DNA of 64,000 nt from Candidatus Gastranaerophilales bacterium (GTDB taxonomy: Bacteria > Cyanobacteriota > Vampirovibrionia > Gastranaerophilales > Gastranaerophilaceae), in NCBI GenBank assembly GCA_944323395.1, contig CALUSI010000004.1:62001-126000 (forward strand), in the 5' to 3' direction. Position 1 is the stretch's first letter; each line of letters opens with the position of its first letter. Positions 45,458-55,307 of the stretch are shown in pieces. Under the pieces are notes generated by a model. That model did no database searches. It saw nothing but the letters and a program-made list of their open reading frames with translations, and had not been told where the DNA came from. The translations under genes were made by a program, and so were the position numbers.

Positions 45458-46519
45458 ATGATAGAAACTGAAACATTAAAAGCTCAAGAATGCGAGCAAA
45501 AAATAAAAGAATTACCAAAAATAGAGCCCAAAAGTAATAAATCACCAATATTAGGTATATTATTTTGTGCAGTTTTTGCTTTGATTTCATATTTTACTTG
45601 TAAGATTGATTTTTTTGTAAAATATAATCTAAATTCTTTAACATTCGCAATTATAATTGGGATGTTAATAGGAAATTTTTTAAACAAATTTATTCCTGAA
45701 AAATTTAAAGAAGGCATCACCTTTTCAAGTAAAAGGATTTTAAGATTTGCAATTATTTTATATGGTTTCAGGATAACATTCGGACAAATTGCACAAGTTG
45801 GTATGACAGGTTTTGTTGCCGATGTAATTATGCTAACGACAACTTATTTACTCGGATATTATATTGGTACAAGATTATTCAAACTTGATAAAGATCTTTG
45901 TATGTTAACAGCAATAGGTTCATCAGTATGCGGAGCCGCTGCTGTTTTAGGTACTGATTCAATATTAAAGGCAAAATCACATAAGGTTTCTTTAGCTGTT
46001 GCTACGGTTGTTTTATTTGGTACTATTGCTATGTTTTTGTATCCGTTTATATATAAATTAGGTTTTTTAGACGCGAATGCCTTCGGTATATATATAGGTT
46101 CTTCAATACATGAAGTAGCTCAAGTTGTAGCAGCCGGAAGTGCGGTTTCTAAATCTGCTATGGATACTGCTGTTATTGTTAAATTAACAAGGGTTATGAT
46201 GCTTGTTCCTTATTTATTCTTGTTAAGTATGTATTTAGCAAAAAAAGCAGGAACAAAAATGAGCAAGGTGCAAATACCTTGGTTTGCTATTTTGTTTGTA
46301 GTTGCTTGCGGTATTAATTCAATCGGTTTTATTCCACAAACTATAACAGGTGCGATTGTTGAATTTGATGTTTTCTTATTAACTCTTGCAATGTTTGCTC
46401 TTGGAGTTGAAACAAACTTTAAAAAAATTCAAGGTCTGGGTTTAAAACCAATTCTTCTTGCATTGATTATGTTTATTTGGCTGGTATTTACTGGTTTCAC
46501 AGTTGCTAAGATATTATGA
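45458..46519 (+). CDS. yeiH: YeiH/UPF0324 family membrane protein
   Basis: A 353-residue protein with ten or so helices. Typical segments are LRFAIILYGFRITFGQI, SSVCGAAAVLGTDSILKAK and GSSIHEVAQVVAAG. The family is of unknown transport role (sulfate or related substrates have been proposed). There is no Shine-Dalgarno sequence; TATAAT-like boxes lie 8-30 bases upstream. It overlaps the GNAT gene by four bases. Confidence 0.88.
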   Translation: MIETETLKAQECEQKIKELPKIEPKSNKSPILGILFCAVFALISYFTCKIDFFVKYNLNSLTFAIIIGMLIGNFLNKFIPEKFKEGITFSSKRILRFAIILYGFRITFGQIAQVGMTGFVADVIMLTTTYLLGYYIGTRLFKLDKDLCMLTAIGSSVCGAAAVLGTDSILKAKSHKVSLAVATVVLFGTIAMFLYPFIYKLGFLDANAFGIYIGSSIHEVAQVVAAGSAVSKSAMDTAVIVKLTRVMMLVPYLFLLSMYLAKKAGTKMSKVQIPWFAILFVVACGINSIGFIPQTITGAIVEFDVFLLTLAMFALGVETNFKKIQGLGLKPILLALIMFIWLVFTGFTVAKIL

Positions 46520-47085
46520 TTTTAGTTGAAAATAAAGACGATATTAAGCAAATATACAATGATATGCTAACTCAGTTTCCCAAAAATGAACTGAAATCTT
46601 TTGAGCAATTTAAATTTCTTAGTAAAAAAGATGAATATATAATTTATGATGCAATTGAAAACAATCAAAACATTGGTTATATAATTATTGTTGATGATAA
46701 AAACTCAAAAAATATATGGATTGATTATATTGCAATATTTAAACAATTCCAGTCAAAAGGTTATGGACATAAGGTTTTAGGAAAATTAAAAGAATTATAC
46801 GCTGAGTATAACGGTTGCTTTTTGGAAGTTGAGAAAGAAAATAATAATAACTACAACACTATAAGAAGAGTAAATTTCTATAAATCGCAAGGGGCTATAA
46901 AACTTCCCATAGAATATTATTATCCTGATTATAAAGAAGCTTTGCCTATGGATTTATTTTATTTCCCATATCAAAATGCAAAAAATGAAAATATTTTTAA
47001 TGTAATTAGAACTGTATTTAGTATATTGCATACAGATGTAAAAAATTTAAGTGAAATATATAATAAGATTAAACTTGTTGAGTAG
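46516..47085 (+). CDS. GNAT family N-acetyltransferase
   Basis: A 189-residue GNAT protein. The acetyl-CoA motif is FKQFQSKGYGHKVLGKLKE (Q/RxxGxG/A form), after the beta4 strand IWIDYIAIF. Substrate unknown. It is translationally coupled to yeiH and ends 17 bases inside the convergent nrdG gene. Confidence 0.8.
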   Translation: MILVENKDDIKQIYNDMLTQFPKNELKSFEQFKFLSKKDEYIIYDAIENNQNIGYIIIVDDKNSKNIWIDYIAIFKQFQSKGYGHKVLGKLKELYAEYNGCFLEVEKENNNNYNTIRRVNFYKSQGAIKLPIEYYYPDYKEALPMDLFYFPYQNAKNENIFNVIRTVFSILHTDVKNLSEIYNKIKLVE

Positions 47086-47584
47086 GATTGTTATTGTCGT
47101 AATGCAAAACTATTTCACCCTTTTGCAGAGTTTTTTGCACATCAATAATTCTTTGATTAGAACTTCCGACCCAACAAAGATTATTATCTTTTAAAGCTTT
47201 AACAAATCTTCCATCAACAAGAACATCAATATATTTCATTTTAGGATGTTGTTCAAAATCCTCCCATCTAAAACCGGTATAAACCCAAACAGTTTTATCG
47301 GGATATTGTTCTTTAACTTTTCTCATTAAACGAAAAGTTTCACCACGATTAAATGGATGCAAAGGATCACCGCCGGAGAATGTAATACCTGAAATATGCG
47401 GTTTTGCTAAAGCTTCAAAAAGTTCATTTTCTGCAGCTTCATCAAACGGAATACCACCTGTAATATCCCAAGTTATAGGATTTTGGCAGTCCTCACATTG
47501 GTGGTTACAGCCCGCAACCCACAAAACAACCCTCAACCCATCGCCATTTAGCATGTCGTCTTTTGTAATATTATGATAGTTCAT
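47069..47584 (-). CDS. nrdG: Anaerobic ribonucleotide reductase activase NrdG
   Basis: A 171-residue radical SAM enzyme with WVAGCNHQCEDCQNP (CX3CX2C) and TFSGGDPL. It makes the glycyl radical on NrdD. It follows nrdD by two bases. Confidence 0.95.
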   Translation of the reverse strand: MNYHNITKDDMLNGDGLRVVLWVAGCNHQCEDCQNPITWDITGGIPFDEAAENELFEALAKPHISGITFSGGDPLHPFNRGETFRLMRKVKEQYPDKTVWVYTGFRWEDFEQHPKMKYIDVLVDGRFVKALKDNNLCWVGSSNQRIIDVQKTLQKGEIVLHYDNNNPTQQV

Positions 47585-47586
47585 GA

Positions 47587-49728
47587 TTACATACTTTTTC
47601 TATCTCTAATCTCTTCCATTTTAGCTTCGTTAAGACGAGTATCACCTTTTACTCTTGAATAAGAAAGATAACCGTTCATCCTATCGATTTTTGTTAAATT
47701 TCGGCTTCCGCATTTAGGACAAACATCCATATTCAACTCTTGGTGACCGCAATCGTCACAATATGAAAGTGATAAGTTTACTCCTTCGTAGAATCCCATA
47801 TCCATTGCTCTTTCTATTAAGGTTCTAATTGCCTCTTTATTGTAAGAGATTGGATATTTAACATATTGAATTTTTCCGCCATTCATCAAATTCCAAAATC
47901 TGTTTTCCAAATCTTGTTTTTGAATTGGGCTTATATCTTCAGAAACGTGACAGTGGAAGCTGTTTGAAACATATCCTCTGTCTGATACGTTTGCTATAAC
48001 ACCATATTTTTCGCGGAATTGTTTTACCTGTAATCCGCAAAGATTTTCAGCAGGTGTTCCGTATAAAGCATATAAATTACCGTCTTCTTCTTTAAACTCA
48101 TTTACACGCTTATTAATATATTCCATAACTTCAATTGCAAATTGACCATCTTCAACAAGTGATTTTCCGTTATGAATTTGTTGTAATTCATTTAATGCTG
48201 TAATACCAAATGAAGCAGTGGCAGCCTTTAATAAAGGTTTAATTTTATCGTGGAAACCTAAATGACCGCCGTAGAAACCACCCTCGCAATATGCTAGAGG
48301 ATTTGTTGAAGCCTTCATTTCACCAAGATAATCATAAGTTCTGATATGCAATTTTCTGATTAATTGCAGATAGTAATCAAGTACTTCGTAAAAATCTTTA
48401 CTTTCTTTTTTAGCCTTTGCATATATCATTGGTAAATGTAAGCTGATAGCACCAATATTAAATCTTCCGACAAATACAGGTACATCGTTTTCATCAGCAG
48501 GTTTCATACCGCCTCTTTCAAACCAAGGAGATAAGAATGCTCTGCAGCCCATAGGCGAAATAACCTTTTTATACTTCTTGTAAATACTTGCAACGTAGCC
48601 TTCACCTGTTAATGAAAGCCAATCAGGGTACATTGATTTTTGTGAACATTCAATACCCGCTTCAAAAACATCTTCAAGTTCACAGCCTTTTCCGTGCAAA
48701 TCTTTATCATATAAAAATACAATTTTAGGGAATAATACAGGTTTTTTGCATTCTTTCTTGCCTTGACCATTTTTCCTGGTTTCCAAAGCAATAATAGAAG
48801 CCATTTTTTCATATTCGCCTGTACCTAAACCAAGAGTAATTGTAATAAACGGATAATCACCTCTTGAAGAAGCAACAGTATTAAATTTGTATTCCCAACC
48901 TTGAAAGCCTTGTTCAAAATCAACTTTTACATCATTTAAAGCTTCTTTTCTGGCTTGTTCAAAGCTCAAGCCCATAGAAATATAACGAGAATATTGTTTT
49001 TGATATGTTTTTTCAGCATATGGGGCTAGTAGTTTATCTACTTCAGCAACTGTAAAACCGCCATATTGTTGGCTTGCCGCAGCCATAACGATATCGCCTA
49101 TAACGTCAAACGCAACAGCCAAAGATTTTGGTTCATTGTACCAAAGGTTACCCATTTCAAAACCGCCTTTAAGTACAGAAGCAACATCGAATAAACAGCA
49201 ATTCATCGTATCACGTCTTGCAGACATATCATGAATGTATATGTAGCCGTCACGAATAGCTTGTAAATCTTCTACAGTTAGGAAGAATTTTTTGTATAAT
49301 TCCTTGTTTAATTGATTAAATATTAAAGAACGTTTAGTAGAAACTAAAGCGGAGTCGGAATTTGAATTTTCCTTATCTCCGATGTACATAATTTTTTGGC
49401 TTTCTTGATAAACTTTATCAAGCATTCTAACGAAATCTTGCTTGTAGTTTCTGTAATTTCTGTAGCTTTGACCTACTTTAGGGTTAACATTTTCAAGTGC
49501 ATCTTCAACAATGTTATGCATTTCTTGAATATAAACTTCATTTTTACCACTGTCTTTAACTTCTTTTTCAACAATAGAGCAAATTTTATCTATTTGTTCG
49601 GGGGTAAAATCAATCAACACACGAAGTGCAGATTTTTTAACTGCATTAACTACTTTATTTATATCAAACTTTTCTTTAGTTCCATCTTTTTTAATAACAA
49701 AAAGTTCTTTTAATTCACTATTTTCCAT
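47587..49728 (-). CDS. nrdD: Anaerobic ribonucleoside-triphosphate reductase NrdD
   Basis: A 713-residue class III ribonucleotide reductase. The N-terminal ATP-cone (about residues 10-95, FVIKKDGTKEKFDINKVVNAV) gives allosteric control. Near the end are the zinc site CDDCGHQ ... CPKCGS and the glycyl radical motif RMNGYLS. It reduces nucleotides to deoxynucleotides without oxygen. I prefer the ATG at 49728 (GGGG upstream); a TTG at 49776 would add 16 residues. Confidence 0.95.
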   Translation of the reverse strand: MENSELKELFVIKKDGTKEKFDINKVVNAVKKSALRVLIDFTPEQIDKICSIVEKEVKDSGKNEVYIQEMHNIVEDALENVNPKVGQSYRNYRNYKQDFVRMLDKVYQESQKIMYIGDKENSNSDSALVSTKRSLIFNQLNKELYKKFFLTVEDLQAIRDGYIYIHDMSARRDTMNCCLFDVASVLKGGFEMGNLWYNEPKSLAVAFDVIGDIVMAAASQQYGGFTVAEVDKLLAPYAEKTYQKQYSRYISMGLSFEQARKEALNDVKVDFEQGFQGWEYKFNTVASSRGDYPFITITLGLGTGEYEKMASIIALETRKNGQGKKECKKPVLFPKIVFLYDKDLHGKGCELEDVFEAGIECSQKSMYPDWLSLTGEGYVASIYKKYKKVISPMGCRAFLSPWFERGGMKPADENDVPVFVGRFNIGAISLHLPMIYAKAKKESKDFYEVLDYYLQLIRKLHIRTYDYLGEMKASTNPLAYCEGGFYGGHLGFHDKIKPLLKAATASFGITALNELQQIHNGKSLVEDGQFAIEVMEYINKRVNEFKEEDGNLYALYGTPAENLCGLQVKQFREKYGVIANVSDRGYVSNSFHCHVSEDISPIQKQDLENRFWNLMNGGKIQYVKYPISYNKEAIRTLIERAMDMGFYEGVNLSLSYCDDCGHQELNMDVCPKCGSRNLTKIDRMNGYLSYSRVKGDTRLNEAKMEEIRDRKSM

Positions 49729-50126
49729 GACTACCCCAGCTACATTATTTGCATACCCTAAAACACGTTGACTCAACGCATTTTTAATTAATACTCTTTC
49801 CCAAATCTCAAATTTGTATCAATATTATTTTACATCAAAATTGCATGTCTGTAAATATACAAAAACAAAAACGATATTAATTATCATTTTTATATTAATT
49901 AAATTATTTTAATTATCGAATAAATTTGAAATATTTTATAACTAAAAAATAAATGCCATGATTATAGAAATCAAGGCTAGTAAATAAAAAAGCATACAAA
50001 AGTTTTGGTTAATTAGCTGTTATGCTATAATTTATAAAAATTAAAAAAGAAAATAATTATGAAAAACAATTAACCCTGAAATAAATTCAGGGTTTAGTAA
50101 TCTCAATTATAATTTTTCATAAAACT
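49729..50126. other. Intergenic region with a putative promoter and hairpin
   Basis: A 398-base AT-rich gap between nrdD and a secreted protein. No gene is evident. It holds an extended -10 TGCTATAAT (50023-50031) on the + strand, a four-codon ATG-AAA-AAC-AAT-TAA, and the 9-bp hairpin at 50072-50094. I saw no NrdR box. Confidence 0.4.
50072..50094. terminator. Hairpin terminator downstream of the 50127 gene
   Basis: AACCCTGAA / TTCAGGGTT with 5-base loop. Leftward it is followed by TTAATTGTTTTT, so it can end the secreted-protein transcript; it may also end a short rightward transcript. Confidence 0.65.
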
Positions 50127-50477
50127 TTATTTTGTTGATTTTGTTGGATTAGTTGTTCCTGTTGAGTCTTTAGTTTCAGTTACTTCTGGTGTTGTTTGTG
50201 CATCCGTAGTTGTTGTATCAGGAGAGACTTTTTCAATGGCCTGTGTTTCTTCCATTACCGGAGATGGGGTTTGATTTTTTACTGGTGTCATTGCTTCTTC
50301 TTTATTTACTGTTTGTGGTTGTTCTTTTGTTACATCCGAAACAGGTTGTTCTTGCATTGTTTGTTGAACTTCTATTTCTCTTGCTGTTTCAATTAAGTCA
50401 GAAAGTTCTATTCCTGCAGCGAAGCAATAATTAGCAGTTAACATACAAATTGATAAGATTGTAAATAATTTCCTCAT
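50127..50477 (-). CDS. Secreted Thr/Pro/Glu-rich protein
   Basis: A 116-residue protein with a signal peptide (cut near CFA-AG, about residue 20) and a low-complexity mature part rich in Thr, Pro, Glu, Gln (KEQPQTVNKEE, PDTTTTDAQTTPEVTETK). Such tails are disordered linkers or surface-exposed. GGAGG precedes the ATG. No family recognised. Confidence 0.65.
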   Translation of the reverse strand: MRKLFTILSICMLTANYCFAAGIELSDLIETAREIEVQQTMQEQPVSDVTKEQPQTVNKEEAMTPVKNQTPSPVMEETQAIEKVSPDTTTTDAQTTPEVTETKDSTGTTNPTKSTK

Positions 50478-50550
50478 GATTCCTCCTTTTTATAATATTC
50501 TTATTCTCTTCATATTATTTATTATAAAAAAATATAAAGTCTGCATACCT

Positions 50551-51561
50551 CTACTGTATAATTCCATATTGATGTTTTAAATTAATAATTTTATTAATTG
50601 ATTCATCTATTTTATCTTGTCTTATAGATCCTTCTTTTACTGTTTTTTCAATGTCATCTATTAAATTAATAATTTCTTTTGTTGTGTCTCTGTATATAAA
50701 CATGTTTACACCTGCATTTATTGCTTTTGTGCAGGCTTCAATTTTCGAAAGTCCTTTTATACCATTCATTTCCATATCATCTGTAATTATTACACCATTA
50801 AATCTGAGTTCTTTAATTAATAAATCAGTTATAATTTTTTTTGATACAGATGCCGGTGTCATTTCATCTTCAAACGCAGGATATAAAACATGTGCTGCCA
50901 TTATTGCAGGTATACCTATTTTAATGGTTTCTTTAAAAGGTCTTATATGATTTTCTTCTAAATCTTTGATGTGTAAATCTATTATTGGCAGAGTCTTATG
51001 TGAGTCTGCACTTGCAGCACCATGTCCGGGAAAATGTTTACCTACCGTTATAATTTTATATTTTTCATATTCCTTTATAACAACTTTGGCTGCTGCAATT
51101 ACTTCATCAGGATTGTTTGAAAATGCTCTTTCTCCAATAATTGGATTATCATTATTTGTATTTACATCAAGAACCGGAGCAAAATTCATATTAATTCCAT
51201 AGCTTTTGAGTTCAAGGGCAATTTCTTTTGTTTGATTTTGCAAATAGGAAAGCCCCATTTCATATGCAGGTCTTGCACTTAGATATTTTTTCCCTTTATG
51301 GATTTTTTCCGTTCTTTCAACTCTTCCGCCTTCTTGGTCAATGCTGTAAAACATTGGTATTGTTGCATTTTTTGTAAGGTCTGAAATTAAATCTTTAAAT
51401 TGTTTTTCACTTTCAATATTGTGAGAGAAAAATATAACTCCGCCGAGCCCTTGTGTAAGAAGCTCTGTAAACTGTTTATTTGAGGTATAACTTTTTCCTG
51501 TGAAACCTGTAATAAACATTTGTGATATTTTTTGTTTTAGAGTTAAGTTATTTATATCCAT
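50551..51561 (-). CDS. nagZ: Beta-N-acetylhexosaminidase NagZ (GH3)
   Basis: A 336-residue GH3 enzyme. KHFPGHGAASADSH holds the catalytic His-containing loop of NagZ, and ITDDMEMNGI the nucleophile Asp. NagZ removes GlcNAc from muropeptides in cell-wall recycling. No signal peptide, consistent with a cytoplasmic enzyme. It follows the GH13-like gene by two bases on the same strand. Confidence 0.92.
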   Translation of the reverse strand: MDINNLTLKQKISQMFITGFTGKSYTSNKQFTELLTQGLGGVIFFSHNIESEKQFKDLISDLTKNATIPMFYSIDQEGGRVERTEKIHKGKKYLSARPAYEMGLSYLQNQTKEIALELKSYGINMNFAPVLDVNTNNDNPIIGERAFSNNPDEVIAAAKVVIKEYEKYKIITVGKHFPGHGAASADSHKTLPIIDLHIKDLEENHIRPFKETIKIGIPAIMAAHVLYPAFEDEMTPASVSKKIITDLLIKELRFNGVIITDDMEMNGIKGLSKIEACTKAINAGVNMFIYRDTTKEIINLIDDIEKTVKEGSIRQDKIDESINKIINLKHQYGIIQ

Positions 51562-51563
51562 TT

Positions 51564-53852
51564 TTATCTCTTGATTTTATATATTCTGAATTCAGAAGGC
51601 TCAAGTTTATCTATCTCAATTGTTTTTATATTATCTGAATCGTAATGCTCGATAAAATCTTGTTTATCTTCTTCATATATGAATTCAGATGCCAAAACAA
51701 AATCACTTGGAATTTCAATTTTTTTGTTTTCAATCGCATTATTTGTTTTTATTGAGTACTCCATAATTCCTTCTGAATTTTGTTTTAATATTTTTTCATT
51801 TGAAGGAAGATAATTTGCAGCTATTATGAAACATTCTTTAACTGTTTCTTTTGATATCATCCAGCTTATGAATCCATTTTTATTTTGATTGATAATTTGA
51901 GCTTCACCATCAACAGTCAGCTCATTATTGATGGCTAATCTTCTTATTGCATCAAATCTATGATAAAAGTCTTCATCGTGTTCACGTATTAAAGATACTT
52001 CTTCCTGTATAGTTGCTTCTATTCCGTCTTTTGAAAAAGACTCATCACCATCAACATACATAACAGGACGTTTTGCAAGTTTACCTCCGGGAAGAAACTT
52101 AAACTTAAACCATTTAAATAAAGCTTCTTCTTTATCCATTAATCCTAAATATCTGTTAACAGTTCTAAATTCACCATCTTGATTATTATATGTTTTTATT
52201 ATGGATAAAAGAGAATTTTTTGTTACAGTAGCATTATAATCTTGAAGTTCTCTATTGTTGTTAATTACTTCAGTTGGAATTTTTTCATAATCTGTTTTGG
52301 TATCATTACCCCAAAGCAGGTCAAAATCCATATCCTGATGATATTCTTTAAAGTAAGAGTTCCACAATCTGTACTCTGCAATTGTTGCAAAGTATGGTGC
52401 TTCTTGTTTCATTATTTCGTTGATTTTTTTGAGTAAGAATCTTGGTGCTCTATAACTTATAGGTCTTAAATCTTTTTCACTCATTTCATCAACAACAAAA
52501 TCTGTATGTGATATTCTGAATCCGTCAAAATTATAATCTTGTTGTAATTTTTGTAATTGTTCCAAATAAAAATTAATTACAGGAAGATTATAGTCTCCGT
52601 TTTCAAGATATACAAAATAAAAAGGAGTCTGACAATCTGATTCTGCGAACTTAGAAACATCATCACCTTTTTGATTATAATGTCTAAACATTGGGTAAGA
52701 ACCACATTCTGCCATTCTTTCGAAAACAGGTATTCCGCTTGAACACCAAGCTCCGTCAGGAAGCGTCCAAAGACCTTCTTCTATTAAGGCATTAATAATC
52801 TCACCACGTTTAGTTATATCTTTATCTTTTTTTAGTTTATTAGGTTTTACACCTTCAATTTTGGCTACTATATTTGTTACTCTTTTTTGAAGCTTTTTTT
52901 GTTCTTCTTTCTTTGTCATAAAGTTTGAAAGTTCTTTACGTTTAGACTCAAGTTCTTCGGTAAATCGCTTATAAATCGGCATAAATTCCGGAGCTAAATC
53001 TACTGAACCGCTTTTAAGAGTGGTTTTATAAATGTTTCTTACAATAGTTACATCATCTTCATCAAATTCTTGTGATAATTTTATTGCTACAAAGTTTAAT
53101 GCTTTTGAAATTTCTTCAGTTAAAAATTTAACATCGATCCATCTTGCAATTTCAGGGTGAACCATAACTGTTTTTGAATATCTTCCGCATTGTGGAAATA
53201 CATCATATATAACAGGGTGTCCTGCCAATTGTGCTAACGCTATAAAAGTTTGTATTTGTTCTTTAGCACTGATACCTTGTTCTATTAAACCTTTATCTGT
53301 AAGACGTTCGCTTACTTCCTCGGTACTTGCGGATAAATAAGCATTACCAAAGTCACGAGGTTGAAACGGTACAAGATATATTGTTGTTGATAATATATTA
53401 TATTTGGGGTTTCCTGATGGAAGTATTACTATTTGACGAAGCCAATCAATAAATTTTGCGGGAGAAGAATCTTTTGCTCCGTCACCAAGAGCGGCAAGGT
53501 TTATAAGTTTTATATCATGCTGTTCTTGTTTTATCCAATCCGCATCAGCATATCCAAAACGTTTTACTGCACTAATTTCATTATTTGCTATTTTAAGTTT
53601 TCCGTTTGTGAGGGTTGAATTTAGTTCTAATTTCTTTTCAAGGCAAAAGATAACTTCTGAACTTGTAAGTTCATTAAGTGCTTTTGCTTGAGAGTATGGA
53701 AGATATCCGTATTTTTCTATTTCGTCAGATAATTCTTTTTGTCTTTTAGCAGAGATAATTTCTTTTAAGTATATTTCTTTTATTTTTGAGTATAGATTGT
53801 TAAATATTTCAGATTTATCAACCTCTTGTTTTTTGAAAAGAAAATCTAACAT
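51564..53852 (-). CDS. GH13-like alpha-amylase-superfamily protein, altered nucleophile
   Basis: A 762-residue protein. After an N-terminal helical region, the barrel motifs of the alpha-amylase superfamily can be followed: VIYDVFPQCGR (region I), YNFDGFRISHTDFV (region II), ATIAEYRLW (region III, general acid Glu) and FDLLWGNDTKTD (region IV). In region II the nucleophile Asp of GFRxDH is Ser (GFRISH). A later all-beta C-terminal domain is seen. So it is either a non-catalytic homologue or uses another residue, such as the Asp of HTD. Its neighbour is nagZ. A good promoter (TTGCTT-17-TATATT) lies just upstream. Confidence 0.7.
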   Translation of the reverse strand: MLDFLFKKQEVDKSEIFNNLYSKIKEIYLKEIISAKRQKELSDEIEKYGYLPYSQAKALNELTSSEVIFCLEKKLELNSTLTNGKLKIANNEISAVKRFGYADADWIKQEQHDIKLINLAALGDGAKDSSPAKFIDWLRQIVILPSGNPKYNILSTTIYLVPFQPRDFGNAYLSASTEEVSERLTDKGLIEQGISAKEQIQTFIALAQLAGHPVIYDVFPQCGRYSKTVMVHPEIARWIDVKFLTEEISKALNFVAIKLSQEFDEDDVTIVRNIYKTTLKSGSVDLAPEFMPIYKRFTEELESKRKELSNFMTKKEEQKKLQKRVTNIVAKIEGVKPNKLKKDKDITKRGEIINALIEEGLWTLPDGAWCSSGIPVFERMAECGSYPMFRHYNQKGDDVSKFAESDCQTPFYFVYLENGDYNLPVINFYLEQLQKLQQDYNFDGFRISHTDFVVDEMSEKDLRPISYRAPRFLLKKINEIMKQEAPYFATIAEYRLWNSYFKEYHQDMDFDLLWGNDTKTDYEKIPTEVINNNRELQDYNATVTKNSLLSIIKTYNNQDGEFRTVNRYLGLMDKEEALFKWFKFKFLPGGKLAKRPVMYVDGDESFSKDGIEATIQEEVSLIREHDEDFYHRFDAIRRLAINNELTVDGEAQIINQNKNGFISWMISKETVKECFIIAANYLPSNEKILKQNSEGIMEYSIKTNNAIENKKIEIPSDFVLASEFIYEEDKQDFIEHYDSDNIKTIEIDKLEPSEFRIYKIKR

Positions 53853-53899
53853 AATTACACCTCATACAACCTTGTAACACAATTCCCACCCCTTATTCC

Positions 53900-53928
53900 A
53901 ATATAGTATTATTTTTTCATTAAAGCAA
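53900..53928 (-). promoter_or_regulatory. Promoter of the GH13-nagZ operon
   Basis: Read leftward: TTGCTT, 17 bases, TATATT; the ATG is 48 bases downstream and has GAGGTG in front. Confidence 0.55.
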
Positions 53929-53979
53929 GGTTTCTTATAAAAAAGTAACGGTTCTATGAACTTTATAAAATTAAGTAAT

Positions 53980-54085
53980 ATATAACTGCAGGTCAAAAAT
54001 TAACCTGCATAATTTTATATGGTTGTAGTTATTTTGCTTCCTACTCACTAGTCTTGTGGGTACTTTTCTGCAGTGAGAGAAGTAC
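53980..54085. other. Candidate structured RNA or control element
   Basis: In the 375-base gap between two leftward genes. A long hairpin (ATATAA, TGCAGGT / ACCTGCA, TTATAT; 53980-54020) is followed by two stems that cross each other: CTCACT 54044-54049 with AGTGAG 54072-54077, and GTACTT 54060-54065 with AAGTAC 54080-54085. No ORF fits. The rest of the gap is AT-rich. Leftward TTGAAT-17-TAATAT lies beyond it (about 54155-54127). Confidence 0.35.
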
Positions 54086-54227
54086 ATAATAGAATAAATA
54101 GTTAAAAAAATTGATTGTCTTTATAATATTAAGTAGTAAATTAAATTTATTCAAGTTATGTTCATTCTTCATATAACTTTCATTTGAGTGCACGATTTCT
54201 CTTTTAAAACAATTAAATATTATTTTA

Positions 54228-55307
54228 TTAGTTTGCTTTTTCAGGTTTTCTGAAAAAGGTTTTTTCCATGTATGTTATAAATTCTTCAAGAGAGTAGTCT
54301 TTGAACTCTTTTTCTTTCTCTTTGTATTGAAGAGCCAAATCTTTTTCGCCCATATTATAGTATATATAGGCATTTGCTATATTATAAAAATATGAATTTT
54401 TTCTTTCCTGTTTCAGTTCTTTGAGTGCTTTTTCATACTGTTTTTGACCCGTATATATTTTAACGAGAAGTCTATAACGTGATTTATCTACTTGCATAGC
54501 ATAATCGAGTGCTTTATCATAATCGCCTTTTGCCGAATATATATCTGCCAAAAATCTTATAGCATTCGGATAATCGCTCTTATTTATGCATTCAATTGCT
54601 TTATCATATTCAGCGATTTCATAATAGAAAAGGGCAATTCTTAAATAATTGTTTTTTTTAGATATTTTTGCAGAAATTAATGTGTATTTAAGATAATCAT
54701 CTATGAGTTTTTTTGCCTCAGGACTGCTATAATCAGGAATTTTTTTATTGTTTTTATATTTATCATATAATTCCCATTCGCTGTCTAAGGCTATTGCATC
54801 TGCACTAACTCCTTTCACATAAGGTATAACTGCTATTTTATATGATATTTTGTGTAATTTTTTTGAAAAACTTATATCTTCCATTTTGTAGTGAAAAATA
54901 TAATTGAAAATTACACAAGGTAATCCTAAATAAAAAATTATTGCAAGAATAACTAAAATAACCGAAAACTTTTTAATATCCTTTTTCTCTTGTGATTTAA
55001 TCGAAAGAATAATTTTTATGATTGTAATAATTGCAAAAATTAATATTTCAATACTTAATATGATAGAAAGTTCATTACAGTATGAAGATGCAATGCATTC
55101 TAAAATATTTTGAATTGTTATCGGAGGAAAGTAAAAATAGGTTCTAAAACAGATTATTATTAAATAATAAAGAATTAATAAAGCTAAAATCGGCAAAAAT
55201 ATTATATTTTTAATTTTTTTAGGGAAAAAAATTTTAGCCATAATTAAAGGCAGAATAAGAAAAACAGGAATTGAACCTATAATTATTAGAAAATAGTTTA
55301 AAAACAT
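54228..55307 (-). CDS. Membrane protein with C-terminal TPR repeats
   Basis: A 359-residue protein. Four helices (about 5-25, 33-55, 80-100, 115-140) are followed by four or five TPR-like repeats (YYEIAEYDKAIECINK, ADIYSAKGDYDKALDYAM, VKIYTGQKQYEKALKELK, AYIYYNMGEKDLALQYK). GGAG precedes the ATG. Function unknown; similar membrane-TPR proteins recur in this window. Confidence 0.7.
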   Translation of the reverse strand: MFLNYFLIIIGSIPVFLILPLIMAKIFFPKKIKNIIFLPILALLILYYLIIICFRTYFYFPPITIQNILECIASSYCNELSIILSIEILIFAIITIIKIILSIKSQEKKDIKKFSVILVILAIIFYLGLPCVIFNYIFHYKMEDISFSKKLHKISYKIAVIPYVKGVSADAIALDSEWELYDKYKNNKKIPDYSSPEAKKLIDDYLKYTLISAKISKKNNYLRIALFYYEIAEYDKAIECINKSDYPNAIRFLADIYSAKGDYDKALDYAMQVDKSRYRLLVKIYTGQKQYEKALKELKQERKNSYFYNIANAYIYYNMGEKDLALQYKEKEKEFKDYSLEEFITYMEKTFFRKPEKAN

